Assembly (NCBI RefSeq): GCF_003019675.1
Contig: NZ_CP028105.1
Location: forward strand, 3,473,676-3,537,675
From: Fusobacterium ulcerans
GTDB lineage: Bacteria > Fusobacteriota > Fusobacteriia > Fusobacteriales > Fusobacteriaceae
Direction of reading: 5' to 3'
DNA length: 64,000 nt
Shown: in pieces, positions 37,592 to 49,600 of the stretch
Position numbering within the stretch: position 1 is the first letter of the stretch
How the letters are laid out: every line of letters starts with the position of its first letter
Made by a program: the position numbers and the translations under genes
The notes under the pieces: generated by a model
Seen by the model: the letters and a program-made list of their open reading frames with translations, nothing else
What the model was told of the DNA's origin: nothing
Databases searched by the model: none

Positions 37592-39412
37592 ATGAGAAAA
37601 GAATCAAAAGTGTTTCAGGCAGAAACAAAAGAATTACTTAACTTAATGATAAATTCTATCTACACAAATAAAGAAATATTTTTAAGAGAACTTGTATCAA
37701 ATGCAAGTGATGCAATTGATAAGTTGAAATTTAACTCTCTTACTGATAGTGAAATATTAGGTGAAGATAAAGATTTTAAAATAACATTATCAGTAGATAA
37801 AGAAAAAAGAGAATTGACTATAGCAGACAATGGTATAGGAATGACTTATGAAGAGGTAACTGAAAATATAGGAACTATTGCTAAATCTGGTTCTAAAGCT
37901 TTCAAAGAAAAATTAGAAAACGCTTCAAAAGATGAAATAGATATTATCGGACAATTCGGAGTAGGTTTTTATTCTGGATTTATGGCTGCTGATACTATCA
38001 CTCTTGTTACTAAATCTCCTTACTCTGACAAAGGGGTAAAATGGATATCTTCTGGAGATGGATCATATGAAATTGAAGAGATTGATGCAGAAAAAAGAGG
38101 AACATCTATAACTCTTTCTATAAAATCAGGGGAAGATTATGATAGTTTCCTTGAAGAATGGAAAATTAAAGATCTTGTTAAAAAATATTCTGATTATGTA
38201 AGATATCCAATCTACTTCAATGATGAAGTAATCAACTCTACAAAACCTATATGGAAAACTGACAAATCAACTTTAAAAGATGAAGATTACAATGAATTTT
38301 ATAAATCTAATTTCCATGATTGGGAAGATCCAATGATGCATTTTCATCTAAAGGTACAAGGAAATATTGAGTATACTTCACTTTTATATATCCCTAAAAA
38401 AGCTCCTATGGATTTCTACACAAAAGACTATAAAAAAGGATTGCAGCTTTATACTAAAAATGTATTTATCATGGATAAATGTGATGAATTGATTCCTGAA
38501 TACTTCAGCTTTATCAAAGGTCTTGTAGATTGTGATAACCTTTCACTTAACATTTCAAGAGAAATTTTACAGCAAAATAGCGAACTTCAAGCTATATCAA
38601 GAAATCTTGAAAAGAAAATAATCAGTGAATTTGAAAAACTTTTAAAAACAGACAGAGATAAATATATAGAATTCTGGGAAGCTTTTGGAAGAAATATAAA
38701 ATTTGGTATCCATGATATGTTTGGAATGAATAAAGATAAACTTCAAAATCTTCTTATCTTCAGAAGCTCTCTTGATGAAAAATATGTTACATTAAAAGAA
38801 TATGTAGAGCGTATGGGTGACAGAAAAGAAATTCTTTATGTAGTAGGAGAAGACCTAGCTACTGTTGCTTCTCTTCCTAAAATGGAAGCTTTAAAGGAAA
38901 AAGGAATGGAAGTTCTTCTGCTTACAGATAAAATAGATGAATTTGCTTTGAAAACTATGATGGAATATGATGGTAAATCATTTAAATCTATCAATGATTC
39001 AGACTTTAAAATAGATGACAGTAAAGAAAAAGAAGAGGAAATCAAAAAACTTTCAGAAGAAAATAAATCTCTTCTTGATAAAATAAAAGAATCTCTATCT
39101 AATAAAATAGTTGATGTAGAACTTAGCAGTGATTTAGGAAAGGCTGCATCTTCTCTTCTGGCAAAAGGAAGTGTTTCTTTGGAAATGGAAAAAGTTCTTT
39201 CTCAAATCCCTGGAAATGAAGGTGTAAAAGCTGAAAAAATACTTGCCCTAAATCCTGAACACCCTGTATTCAAGAAACTTCAATCTTCTGAAAATACAGA
39301 AACTTTCAATGATCTTCTTGATGTATTATATACTGAAGCATTGATTTTAGAAGGATTCCAAATAGAAAATCCTGTAGATTTCATTAAAAAATTAAATAAT
39401 CTTATTAAATAA
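37592..39412 (+). CDS. htpG: Molecular chaperone HtpG (Hsp90)
   Basis: 606 residues from the chosen start. GHKL ATPase domain with LVSNASDAIDKLK, the DNGIGMT motif, GTIAKSG and GQFGVGFYS. The middle domain has the catalytic loop SLNISREILQQN, followed by a C-terminal dimerisation domain. It refolds and stabilises client proteins. An in-frame ATG lies 72 bases upstream (37520), but it would overlap the -10 box and operator; the AAAGGAGG site is 8 bases before ATG at 37592, and the resulting N-terminus is the usual one for the family. Confidence 0.98.
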   Translation: MRKESKVFQAETKELLNLMINSIYTNKEIFLRELVSNASDAIDKLKFNSLTDSEILGEDKDFKITLSVDKEKRELTIADNGIGMTYEEVTENIGTIAKSGSKAFKEKLENASKDEIDIIGQFGVGFYSGFMAADTITLVTKSPYSDKGVKWISSGDGSYEIEEIDAEKRGTSITLSIKSGEDYDSFLEEWKIKDLVKKYSDYVRYPIYFNDEVINSTKPIWKTDKSTLKDEDYNEFYKSNFHDWEDPMMHFHLKVQGNIEYTSLLYIPKKAPMDFYTKDYKKGLQLYTKNVFIMDKCDELIPEYFSFIKGLVDCDNLSLNISREILQQNSELQAISRNLEKKIISEFEKLLKTDRDKYIEFWEAFGRNIKFGIHDMFGMNKDKLQNLLIFRSSLDEKYVTLKEYVERMGDRKEILYVVGEDLATVASLPKMEALKEKGMEVLLLTDKIDEFALKTMMEYDGKSFKSINDSDFKIDDSKEKEEEIKKLSEENKSLLDKIKESLSNKIVDVELSSDLGKAASSLLAKGSVSLEMEKVLSQIPGNEGVKAEKILALNPEHPVFKKLQSSENTETFNDLLDVLYTEALILEGFQIENPVDFIKKLNNLIK

Positions 39413-39429
39413 TATTAGTTAATTTTACT

Positions 39430-39469
39430 TAGAGGAGCGTAACTTATAGATTTAAGTTATTCTCCTCTA
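39430..39469 (+). terminator. Terminator of htpG
   Basis: A strong stem with two blocks, TAGAGGAG/CTCCTCTA and GTAACTTA/TAAGTTAT, separated by single-base bulges. It is followed by a long T run. Confidence 0.92.
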
Positions 39470-39529
39470 TTATTTTTTTAAAAAACATTGTATAATTAAT
39501 TAAAAACTATATCTCAAGGTGGGTTAAGA

Positions 39530-40168
39530 ATGAAAAACGAGATTATCGATGAAGTTCCTGTATACCAGAAAATAGCAATCGATATTGCCAAAAAAATAAT
39601 TAATGGAAAATATAGCCTTGGAGAAAAACTTTCTGGAAGATCTACTCTTGCCAGTGAATACAGGGTTTCTCCTGAAACTATTCGTAAATCTGTATATATT
39701 TTGAAAGAATTTGATATATTAAATATTTCTAAAGGAAGCGGAATAGAAATAAGGTCTATTGAAAATGCTATCAGATATATGGAGCAATATGGAGAAAGTC
39801 AGACTATTGACAGTATAAAAAAAGATATTCATGATTGGGTAAAGAGACAGAAAAAAGAAAATGAAAAACTTCTAAATAGCATAACTAAGCTTTTAGAAAT
39901 TACAGATAAATTTGAAGCTGTAAACCCTTTTACTCCTCTTGCTATACGTATTACTCCCAGCATGAATTTTATTGGAAAAACAAGTGCTGAAGTAATGTTT
40001 TGGAATCACACTGGAGCTACTATATTTGCTATTAAGCATGGTGACAAAACTATTCTTTCACCAGGACCACAAACTGTTTTTCAGGAAGGAGATATCCTTT
40101 ATTTCATAGGAGACGAACAATCTTATGACAGAGTTAAAAACTTTTTTACCAGTGCTATTCAAAGTTAA
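39530..40168 (+). CDS. GntR-family regulator with RCK_C domain (BusR-like)
   Basis: 212 residues. The N-terminus is a GntR winged helix (PVYQKIAIDIAKKII, then GRSTLASEYRVSPETIRKS), the middle is a coiled coil (about 80-130), and residues about 138-208 form an RCK_C/TrkA-C domain (LAIRITPSMNFIGKTSAEVMF, ending in FQEGDILYFIGDEQSYDRV). This order and length match BusR of lactococci and streptococci, a repressor of the osmolyte importer BusAB that binds cyclic di-AMP through RCK_C. That suggests a potassium or osmolyte regulator. It has no gene partner here; ligand and target are inferred. Confidence 0.85.
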   Translation: MKNEIIDEVPVYQKIAIDIAKKIINGKYSLGEKLSGRSTLASEYRVSPETIRKSVYILKEFDILNISKGSGIEIRSIENAIRYMEQYGESQTIDSIKKDIHDWVKRQKKENEKLLNSITKLLEITDKFEAVNPFTPLAIRITPSMNFIGKTSAEVMFWNHTGATIFAIKHGDKTILSPGPQTVFQEGDILYFIGDEQSYDRVKNFFTSAIQS

Positions 40169-40173
40169 ATAAA

Positions 40174-40211
40174 AAACTGATCTGAAGGATATTTCCTCTA
40201 AAGATCAGTTT
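40174..40211 (+). terminator. Bidirectional terminator between the BusR-like and FadA genes
   Basis: AAACTGATCT (40174-40183) pairs perfectly with AGATCAGTTT (40202-40211), with a further GGA/TCC pairing in the loop. T-rich tails occur on both strands, so it serves both convergent transcripts. Confidence 0.92.
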
Positions 40212-40225
40212 TCTTTATTATTTGA

Positions 40226-40588
40226 CTATTTCATTATTTCAAACATATAGATTATTTCTTCCTGTTTTTTCATCTCATCTTCCAAAACTCTTTTTGCATC
40301 TGCATATTTTTTTGCAAGCTGATTATATTGCCCCTTATAATATCTAAATTCTTTTACATCTGCTATACGTCTTTCCTGAGCAATTATCTGCTGGTATGTA
40401 GCTTTTTGTTCTGCTAATACTTTCTCAGCTACTTCAGCCTCAGCTTTTCTCTGATTATACATAGCTCTCTCTTCAGCTTCCAACTGTTGAAAGTTTTGCT
40501 CTAACTGTTCAAGCGTTACCATGACATCCGTTGCTGCAAAAGCTGTTGAAGATACTACTAATAAACATCCTAATAATATTTTTTTCAT
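40226..40588 (-). CDS. fadA: FadA-family adhesin
   Basis: 120 residues: a clear signal peptide MKKILLGCLLVVSSTAFA, then about 102 residues of helix rich in Ala, Glu, Gln and Lys. The order matches F. nucleatum FadA: a leading helix, an EERAxYNQRKAEAE-type hairpin, then FRYYKGQYNQLAKKYADAK, which parallels FadA's FYKSQYQDLASKYEDA. In F. nucleatum, FadA filaments bind E-cadherin. Here it follows the giant autotransporter by about 110 bases and probably shares its transcript. An upstream ATG (40663) exists, but GGGAGG precedes 40588 at proper spacing. Binding partner unknown. Confidence 0.85.
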   Translation of the reverse strand: MKKILLGCLLVVSSTAFAATDVMVTLEQLEQNFQQLEAEERAMYNQRKAEAEVAEKVLAEQKATYQQIIAQERRIADVKEFRYYKGQYNQLAKKYADAKRVLEDEMKKQEEIIYMFEIMK

Positions 40589-40698
40589 ACTGTTTTCCTC
40601 CCATTTTTGTATAAGAGAATGACTTTGATATCTATTTATAATTTTAAAGTTTTTAAATTTCAAACAAAATCTTAGCCATTCTCTTATTATTTAATTAG

Positions 40699-43600
40699 TT
40701 AGAATTTGTAATTGAATCTTACACCATATTTAATTGATGAATCTTTCTTATGACTTTCATCTGCTGCTTCCACTTCGAATGTTACTCCCATGTGGTTGGC
40801 TTTTTCTACTGTAAGTCCAATCTTACCAGTCAGTTTTCCTTCTCTCTCTTCTGGAGTGATTAAGCTGTAATATCCTTCCTCTCCATTTTTAAGTCTTGCT
40901 TTGTTTCCATCATAGTTGTCTCCAAATTCATATGCATATTTTACATCTGCTGTTACTTTTACTGAGATATCATTTCCTGCATAGATTCTTTGAGATGCCT
41001 TCACTCCAGCTCCTGCCTGTGCGCTTAGATAATCATTATCTTTAATCTGCACTTCAAGTCCGCCTTTGCTTCCAGCGCTTTCTTTAAAGTCATCTATTTT
41101 TCCATACTCTAAGTCTAAATCAGCATATACATCCAACTGTCTAGACAGATCTGTATAGATAACCTTTGTAAGTCTGTTGTCAAGTGCTACAGAGTAAGTA
41201 TTGTACTCTCCTTTGTTTTCAAATGTTTCATGAAGATTAAGCTTTCTCTTAGCAATATGTCTGTTGTATCCAAGCTCTATTCTTGACAGCCATGATACTT
41301 TATGTTCCTCACTTAGATTTTTAACTCTATGTGCTCCTACTCTCAATGAGTATACATCCTCTTTTGATCCACCATCATCAAAGTCAAACTTCGATCCTGC
41401 AAATCCTACTGTATATCCATATTTGCTTCCATATTCTGACCCTTCTTTTTCTTTCATATACAGAAGCCCCATTACTTTGTAATCATAGTCATCTATTCCT
41501 AAAGTAGAATCTTTGTAGTTTCCATCAGTATAGATAACACTGTATTTACTGCTGTCTTTTGTCAGATTGTATGAAGATTCAAGTTCATAGAAAGAGTTGT
41601 CAAATGCTCTGTTGATATCCTGCATTCTTCCTTGAATAGTTGCATATATATCCCCTCTGAATTCTGAAAGCTTTTGTGATGTTTCTCTTTCAAACTGGTC
41701 TGCTGCTAATCCATCTAAATATTCATTTAAACCTTTTAGTATTTCAGCATCTCTTCCGCTTCCACCACTATTTTTAAGTATATTGTCAAGTCCTTTATCC
41801 ATAGCATCGAACTGCTCCCCTATTGTAAGGTCGGCATATGGTCTTTTCACCACAGCTAAATGTCCATCTGTTGTTATCTTCGCTACAAACAATGGTGATG
41901 TCTTTGTAGTTAGTTTTGAACCTGATACTGTTCCTGCTGCTGTATTTAGGAAATTCTGGAATAGATATGAAATTCCATTTCCTGTAGATGCAAAGTTAGA
42001 AAGCAGTTTTACCTCTCCAGTTACATTTGAAGCATTAAACATAGGTACTCCTGTTGTTACATCTACATAAGCGCCATTTACAACAATGGCTCCTGCTGCA
42101 TTTAATGTTCCTCCAATAGCTACATACTGATCATTAATTGTAATAGTTCCATCAGATTCTATTTTTACAGCACCTATGTTAGCTGGACCAGATGATCCAC
42201 CAAGATTTGTTGCTGTTCCGCTTCCTGATACATTAATAGTTCCTTTATTTATAACTGTTCCTGCTCCCTGTATTCCTACACCACCAGTTACATTAAGAAC
42301 TCCTGTATTATCAAGAACAGCTCCAGTTTCCACAAGCATTCCTACTCCAGCATTTACATTTATAGTTCCTGTATTAAGAATTCTTCCACCATTAAATGCT
42401 GCCATTCCTACAGTTTCTGCTCCACATGCTGCCAGATTAGTTCCCAGAGTAATAGTTCCTTCATTTAATGCTATTCCTCCATCTTTTACAAGGATTCCTA
42501 CTCCTCCGCCGTCAATGTTCAGTACTCCAGCTCCTTTATTTGTAAAGTAGCTTCCTGTACCTGTTACATAAACTCCTACTGAATGATCATGATTAACAGT
42601 TATTGTTCCTGTATTTTCTGCAATAGTTCCTCCTGCCAGATACATTCCAACAGAGTTTAAATGGTCGTCAGTTTTACTATGATCTCCTGATGGTCCTAAA
42701 TCAGTAGCTCCCACTGTTATATTTCCAGAATTATATACTTTATTCTTTCCATCAGAGAAGATTCCAACTGCTGATGTATCAAGTATCATACTAGCCCCAT
42801 TATTTATTGTTGATGCCAGTGCTCCTGATTGTTTTGCATAGATACCGTATCCACCTTTTCCTATATTCCAGTTCCCTGCTGATGTTGTAATTACTCCTGC
42901 TCCATCAGCTTTATAGATACCAATAGACTTCTCTCCTACACTTATAGCGCCATTATATGTCACATTTCCAGTTCCTTGACTTACAATTCCTACAGCTGTA
43001 TTATTTCCAAGAGATATATCTGAAGTAACCTTCATATTAATTCCCTTACCATAGAAGGCAATTGTTCCATTTCCTCCTGTAGTTCCACCTGTAAATTCTG
43101 CTTCCATATTTCCAGATGTTCCTGTTCCATAAAAACCAATAGCGTTATCTTCAAGAGTCATGACATTTCCTACTCCCAGATGAGTTATACTTCCTCCTGT
43201 CATCTGATCTCCATAGATTCCTATACTGTTCTCTTTTACAGTAACATTTCCACTTCCAGTATATGTTCCACCTTTCATAAATATTCCAATAGACGAACTG
43301 CTCTTATCAGCTGTATATGTAGAATTTCCTACGAAAATTCCTGAATTTGCTGTGATATTACTATTATCTCCATAGATTCCTATATTTTTATCTCCTGCTA
43401 TTGTCACTGTTCCACCAGCATTAAGTACTGACCCTTGCTGCGCCATAATTCCTATTTGGTTCTGTCCTGAAATATTTACTCCGCTGGCTGTACCAGATGA
43501 ATTGTTCAATACCATTCCTATTGTATAGTTTCCTGTTTGATTGATAGTTGGAGCTGTTCCTATTCCAGTTACACCATCATAGTAGATACCCATTGAATAT

Positions 43601-46600
43601 TTTGAAGCTGTTCCGCTTTGCAGATTAATAGCAGTCCCTGTAAGTGTTGGTACAGAACCTTTGATGTATGCTCCTATTCCACCATTTGTTACTGTAATTG
43701 ATGTTGCTCCAAGTGTTGCTACAGTTCCCCCATTAGCAGCTATTCCTATCTGATCATTTACAACAAGATTTCCAGCAAATGATAAATTTCCCCCATTTGA
43801 ATAAAGGTATACTCCTCCAGTCCCTACACTTACTTTAGAAGCATCATTCACCACAGCTGTTGATGCTGTATTTACATATACTCCTATTCCATTAGCTCCT
43901 GTTGTAACTGTAGATGCAGCGCTAAGTGTAACATTAGCACCGTTTGTTGCTACAATACCTATTGCGTTGTTTCCAGCACCTACTGATATATTTCCATTAA
44001 TTATTCCTGTTGCAGCTGCTCCTGTAGCCATTACTCCAATACTGTCTGCTCCAAGTGAAATAGTTCCTACAGATGTTGGTACAGCTGTATTTTCAAGTAC
44101 AAGTCCTGTATTATTTGAACCTGATCCTGTTATGCTGTTTCCTGATGCAAGAGCTACTCCATCTTTCAGATAAACTCCTATTCCATTACTTCCATTCATT
44201 TTTACATTATTATTTTGAACTGTAATTCCTGTACCATTAAATACTGCATATATTCCTATTCCATTAGCTCCTACATTAATAGTTCCAGTATTTACTACAT
44301 TCGCTGTATCTGTATATATTCCTATTGATGGATCATTTCCAGCAGACTGTCCAGATGCGCTGATAGTTCCAGCATTTGTTATTGTCACTAGAGCTCCTGG
44401 TCCTGCTCCTGATTTTATAGCTGCAAGTCCTATTCCTCCGCTAGTAGCATTGATAATCCCTGAAGCTGTATTTCTTATTTCTTTAGGAGTAGTTGTAGCT
44501 GCTCCATATTCTCCTAAAAGTCCTACTGCTCCTGTTCCTATATTTAGTGTACCGCTTGATGTAAGGCTTCCATCTTTTGTAGCTGCAAGAGAACCTGATC
44601 CTGTAACACTGATATTGCTTCCAATATTCATTGTTCCGCCATTATTGTATATTCCTATTCCGCCTCCTGATGAGAAGTTAAATGTAAGGCTTCCTGTTGT
44701 TCCAAGATTAGCTGTTCCCTGATCTATATATACACCTGTTCCACCATTTTTTACATTCAGAACAGTTGTACCTGTTGTAAGAGTAGTTCCATTTGCTACA
44801 TAGATACCTATTCCATTTTCTGTAGTAACTGTACCATTGTGTGTAAGATTAGCTCCTGTTCCCAGATAGATTCCTACTCCATTTTTAGCATTTACAGTTA
44901 CATTGTTCATAGTATATGTTCCTATTCCATTTGCCAGAAGTACTCCTATTGATGTATTTGATGAGTTAGTACCAGTTGTAATTACAGATCCATTAAATGA
45001 AACTGTATTATCCAGTACATATGCTCCAACAGAATCCTGTCCTGTTGTTATATTTCCTGATATTACTGTTCCACTTTCAGCTGCAACTCCTACTGCTTCT
45101 GCTCCTGTTACATTTACTGCAAAGTCTATCTTGGCATTTTCTCCAAATACTCCTACTCCTCCTGAACCTATATTTAAAGTTCCAGCAGTGATTTTATTTG
45201 CACCTGTATCCTTCAGATAAATTCCTACTGCATTTGATGCAATAGTTCCTCCAGTTCCGTTAAAGCTGTGAGCTGCTCCATCTACATATACTCCTGTTCC
45301 TGTTGTTGCAGTTATTGTTCCTGTATTTTTTCCTGAACTTGTTCCATTCCCTGCTACATACATTCCAAGATTGCTTCCTACTGTAATTGTATTCTTGTTT
45401 TCTACAGAAGCTGTATCTGATGATGCATCAGTTTTAGCAACCATCCCTGCTGATGATGTTCCTGTTGATAATCTTAAATCAATAGCTCCATTATTTATTC
45501 CACTTCCCTTTCCTGTATATATACCTATGTTGCCGCCTGTACCTGTCATAGTTATATTTCCATTTGAAGTCAGTGTTGAGTTTCCTCCTACATATGAAGC
45601 TATATTATTACTTCCTCCTGTTGATGTTATATTTTTAGTATTAACAAGATTTATTCCATCTGCTGCATATACTCCTATACTTTTATTTCCTGTAAGTTCA
45701 ACTTCAGCTCCATTTGTCACAGTTCCTGAAGCTGTTCCCTTGCTGTAGTATACTCCTATATTATCAACTGTAGCTGTATTATTTACTGTGATTTTTCCTC
45801 CAGATGCATAAGCCCCATCAGCAAGATACATTCCTGTTCCTTTATCTGTATCTGTATTAAGAGTAAGTCCTCCTGCGCCTATTGTTACAGCACCGCCGCT
45901 TCCATATACTCCTACTGCTCCTACTCCTGATGCACCTCTGGCAGTTACAGTTCCTGTGATAGTTGATCCTCCATCAATAAATACTCCTGTAGTTTTTTCT
46001 CCTATAGCTGTTACATTTACATTTAAAGTATTATTGCCTTTTGAATAGATACCTACTGCTTCACCTTGAACAACAAGCTGCCCTGTTGTATTACTTGTAA
46101 ATGTACTTCCAGTACCAGCATTTTCAAGATAGATTCCTACAGTTTTATTTCCTGCTGTTGTTGGAGTTCCTACTCCATCTACTGTTACAGTTTTTACAGG
46201 ATCTATTCCAACAGTTGCATCTTTACCATAAACATAGATGTTCTTATTTTCATTATTATTTGAAAATAGAATATTGTCTTTAAATTCAACTTCACCTTTG
46301 TGTGCAAATACTCCCAGACTATCTGATGTTCCTGGTATGAAATTGATGGTATTTCCTATATTTAGCTCTGCCTTCGCACCATCTTTAACAAAGATACCTG
46401 TAGAGTTATTTACATTAAGATTTATTATATTTCCATTGGCAACTGTGTTTCCAGGACCTTCAGCATACATTCCTATATGAGTAGAATTATTTACATTGAT
46501 AGTTCCTGTATTAATTATTTTCCCTATCTTTGTATACATACCAACAGCACCAGTTTTTGTTCCTGTCAGATTGATAATTCCTGTATTAGTTGCTGTATTG

Positions 46601-49600
46601 GCGCTTGTATTTCCTTTTAGGAAAATACCGACTCCATCTTTTCCTACATCTATCTGTCCGCCAGATGACAGATTCATATTTTCTACAAATACAGCTGTTC
46701 CTTTATCAAAAGCTGAAGCATCTATAGCTATACCTATACTTTGTGATTCTGAACCTGTTCCTTTGTAGAAAATACCAGTTTTACCATTTGCATCTGTTCC
46801 TGATCCTGCTGCAAGAATTACTGATGTAGCTGTAATATTTGATGTCCCATCAACCATTACACCAATTCCATCTGCTCCCAATGTAAGAGTTCCAAGACTA
46901 CTGATAGTTGAACCTTTAATACCATAAATTCCAATTCCTTCTTTTCCTGTTTTAATATTTCCACTATTGGCAATGAGAGACTTATCTCCATAGATTCCTA
47001 TAGCAGCATTTGTAGCTGTTGATTCTCCTACCTCTATTGTTCCTGTATTTGTTGCTTTGGAATTTGCGCTTGATCCTCCACTGTTGTTATATGCATAGAT
47101 ACCTATAGTCCCAGTTCCATCAAGTTTAATATCCTGATTATTAGTAATCTCTATTTTTCCTTGATTTGTAAAAATTCCTGTATTTCCAAACTCATCTACC
47201 AGAGGAGTTCCTACAGGCTGTTCTCTATACGCCATTCCTAATATTCCTATAGCATTTTTTCCTGCTACAGTGATTTCACCAGCATTTGTTACAGTGCTTC
47301 CATTTACAGCATAAACTCCTACTCCACCTGCATTTACAATATTTCCTCCAGATGTTCCTTTCTCTACTTCCACTACTGCACCTGCTGCAATATCTACTTT
47401 ACCAAAGTTCATGTACAGTCCTATTGCTCCAGCACCTGCATCTGTTCTGTCAGCTATTACTTTAGAGTTAGCCAACAAATTGATTTGTGCATCTGTTGCA
47501 CTTGTAGCGGCTTTACTTGAGTTCATCTCCAGTCCTACTACTTGGTTGTTAAAGTATGAAGTTGCATATGCTGTATTTGTTGAACTTGTTACTGTAATTC
47601 CTGTATCAACTGTCAAATCAAGTCTTTGCCCTAGGAATCTTCTAGAATAAAAATATCCAGTAGTAGTATCATTCTGACTATATTTATCCATATCAGCATC
47701 AATAGTCAAATCTCCACCATCTACAGTTGCTATTTTATATTTATCAAATGTATTAACTCCATCAAATCCATCTACTATTGTTACTCCTGATCCCAGATTT
47801 GTTTCAACAGTACTTTTTAAACTATTAGAAAGAAGCCCAGTTGCATTTTTCAGATTTGCTACTGTAGCATCATTTGACATCATTGTGATTGTTGTTCCAT
47901 TTAATGTTACTTTAGGAGCAAGCAGATCAAGTTCTACTCCTGTTGCTTTTCCTGAAAGTTCCAAATTAGCATTAGTTAAGTTAATTGTTCCATTCCCATC
48001 AGAATATGCAGCATATCCTTCCCCAGAATATTTTAATTCTGAACCTATCAGACTGATACTTGTTCCTGCTCCAAAGGCTGCTACTCCTGCTGCTCCATTT
48101 TTTACTTCTATTTTAGCAGCTCCAAGAGTTACATTTGCTCCACCTTCTGCATATACAGCTAATCCTTTTGTTGTTGGATTTGATGTATCATCGACTGATA
48201 TAGTCAAATTATTTCCAGAAGTTGATGTTATTGTCCCACCATTGCTGTATATTCCTGTTGTTCCATTTGTTCCTTTTATATTTACTGTTCCACTTACACT
48301 AACAACATTATTATTATATATTCCAGAAGAGGATTCTCCAGTTACTTCTATATTACTTCCATTGGAAATAGTAAATGTTCCTGTATTATATATTCCTGAT
48401 TTATTATTTCCTGTTCCAAGAACTTTTACAGTCCCGCTGTTGCTTCCAACTCCTCCACTTACAGTTGCTAATCCTATATTTTTATTTCCGTTTCCAGTAA
48501 TTTGAACAGTTCCTGTATTAGTTATTGTTGCTGTTGTTCCATCTGCTACTAACCCAGTAAATTCACTCATCCCATCACTTGTTAATGTGTTATTATTTGT
48601 TATTTTTCCTGTATTTGATGCTTGAGCAAAACTATTTCCTGTTAATCCAGAATTTACAGATATTGCTCTAGCTATTGTTATTCCATTTTGATCGCTTCTT
48701 ATTAAAGTACTATTTTTAGCATTAGAACCAAAATTAATACTATTTAAAGCAGCAGAATCTAACACCATATCATTAGCATTTGCTGCTGTTGTTACATTTC
48801 TAAAAAAACCAACAGTTTCTTCCCCATTTACTACAAGATTTAAAGCTCTTACTTTTTGAATAGGATCACCACTTGAAAATCCATGTGCTATAGCTACTCC
48901 TATATTTTTTTTACCATTTACTGTTATTGTTCCATTTGTTCCTGTAATATCTGCCAAATCATAATATCCTGTGTTATATGATGTATAATCTTTCATTCTA
49001 AATGCATAGTTATTTTCACCATTTACAACTATATTTCCAAGCCATACTTTTGAATTTGGACTGGCATTATAATATTTTCCATAATCTATCCCTATACTCT
49101 GTTTTGCATTAATAATTATAGTTCCTGAATTTATTGTTTGCGGCTGTTTAAGGAATGCTTGCGAGGCACTTGTATATTCAGTATCTATCATAATTCCAAC
49201 TATGTTATATCCAGAGTCAAGAGTTATAGTTCCACTATTTTCTAGAATACTAGTTCCTGTACTTGTATTAGCTTGTACATATGTCAAAAGTTGATGTTCA
49301 AATCCAACTAAACAATTTCCACTTGCTGGATTAGAATGTCCTTCTAAAATCAAATTACCTTGAAAATCAAAAGTTTTATCAGTAGTTGCAACATGATATG
49401 GATTTAAACTCACAAACATTACTGTTCCATTTCCTGAGTCATCCGTTCTTGATAATTTATAGTTTCCTTTAATTGCAACATCATGATTAATAGTATCACT
49501 TATAAAAGCAACCAAAGAACTTGTACTGCTTCCTGGTGACGTTAATGTTCCTGTTCCACCAATCGAAGCATTCATTGTTGCTCCACTCCAGTTATAGCCA

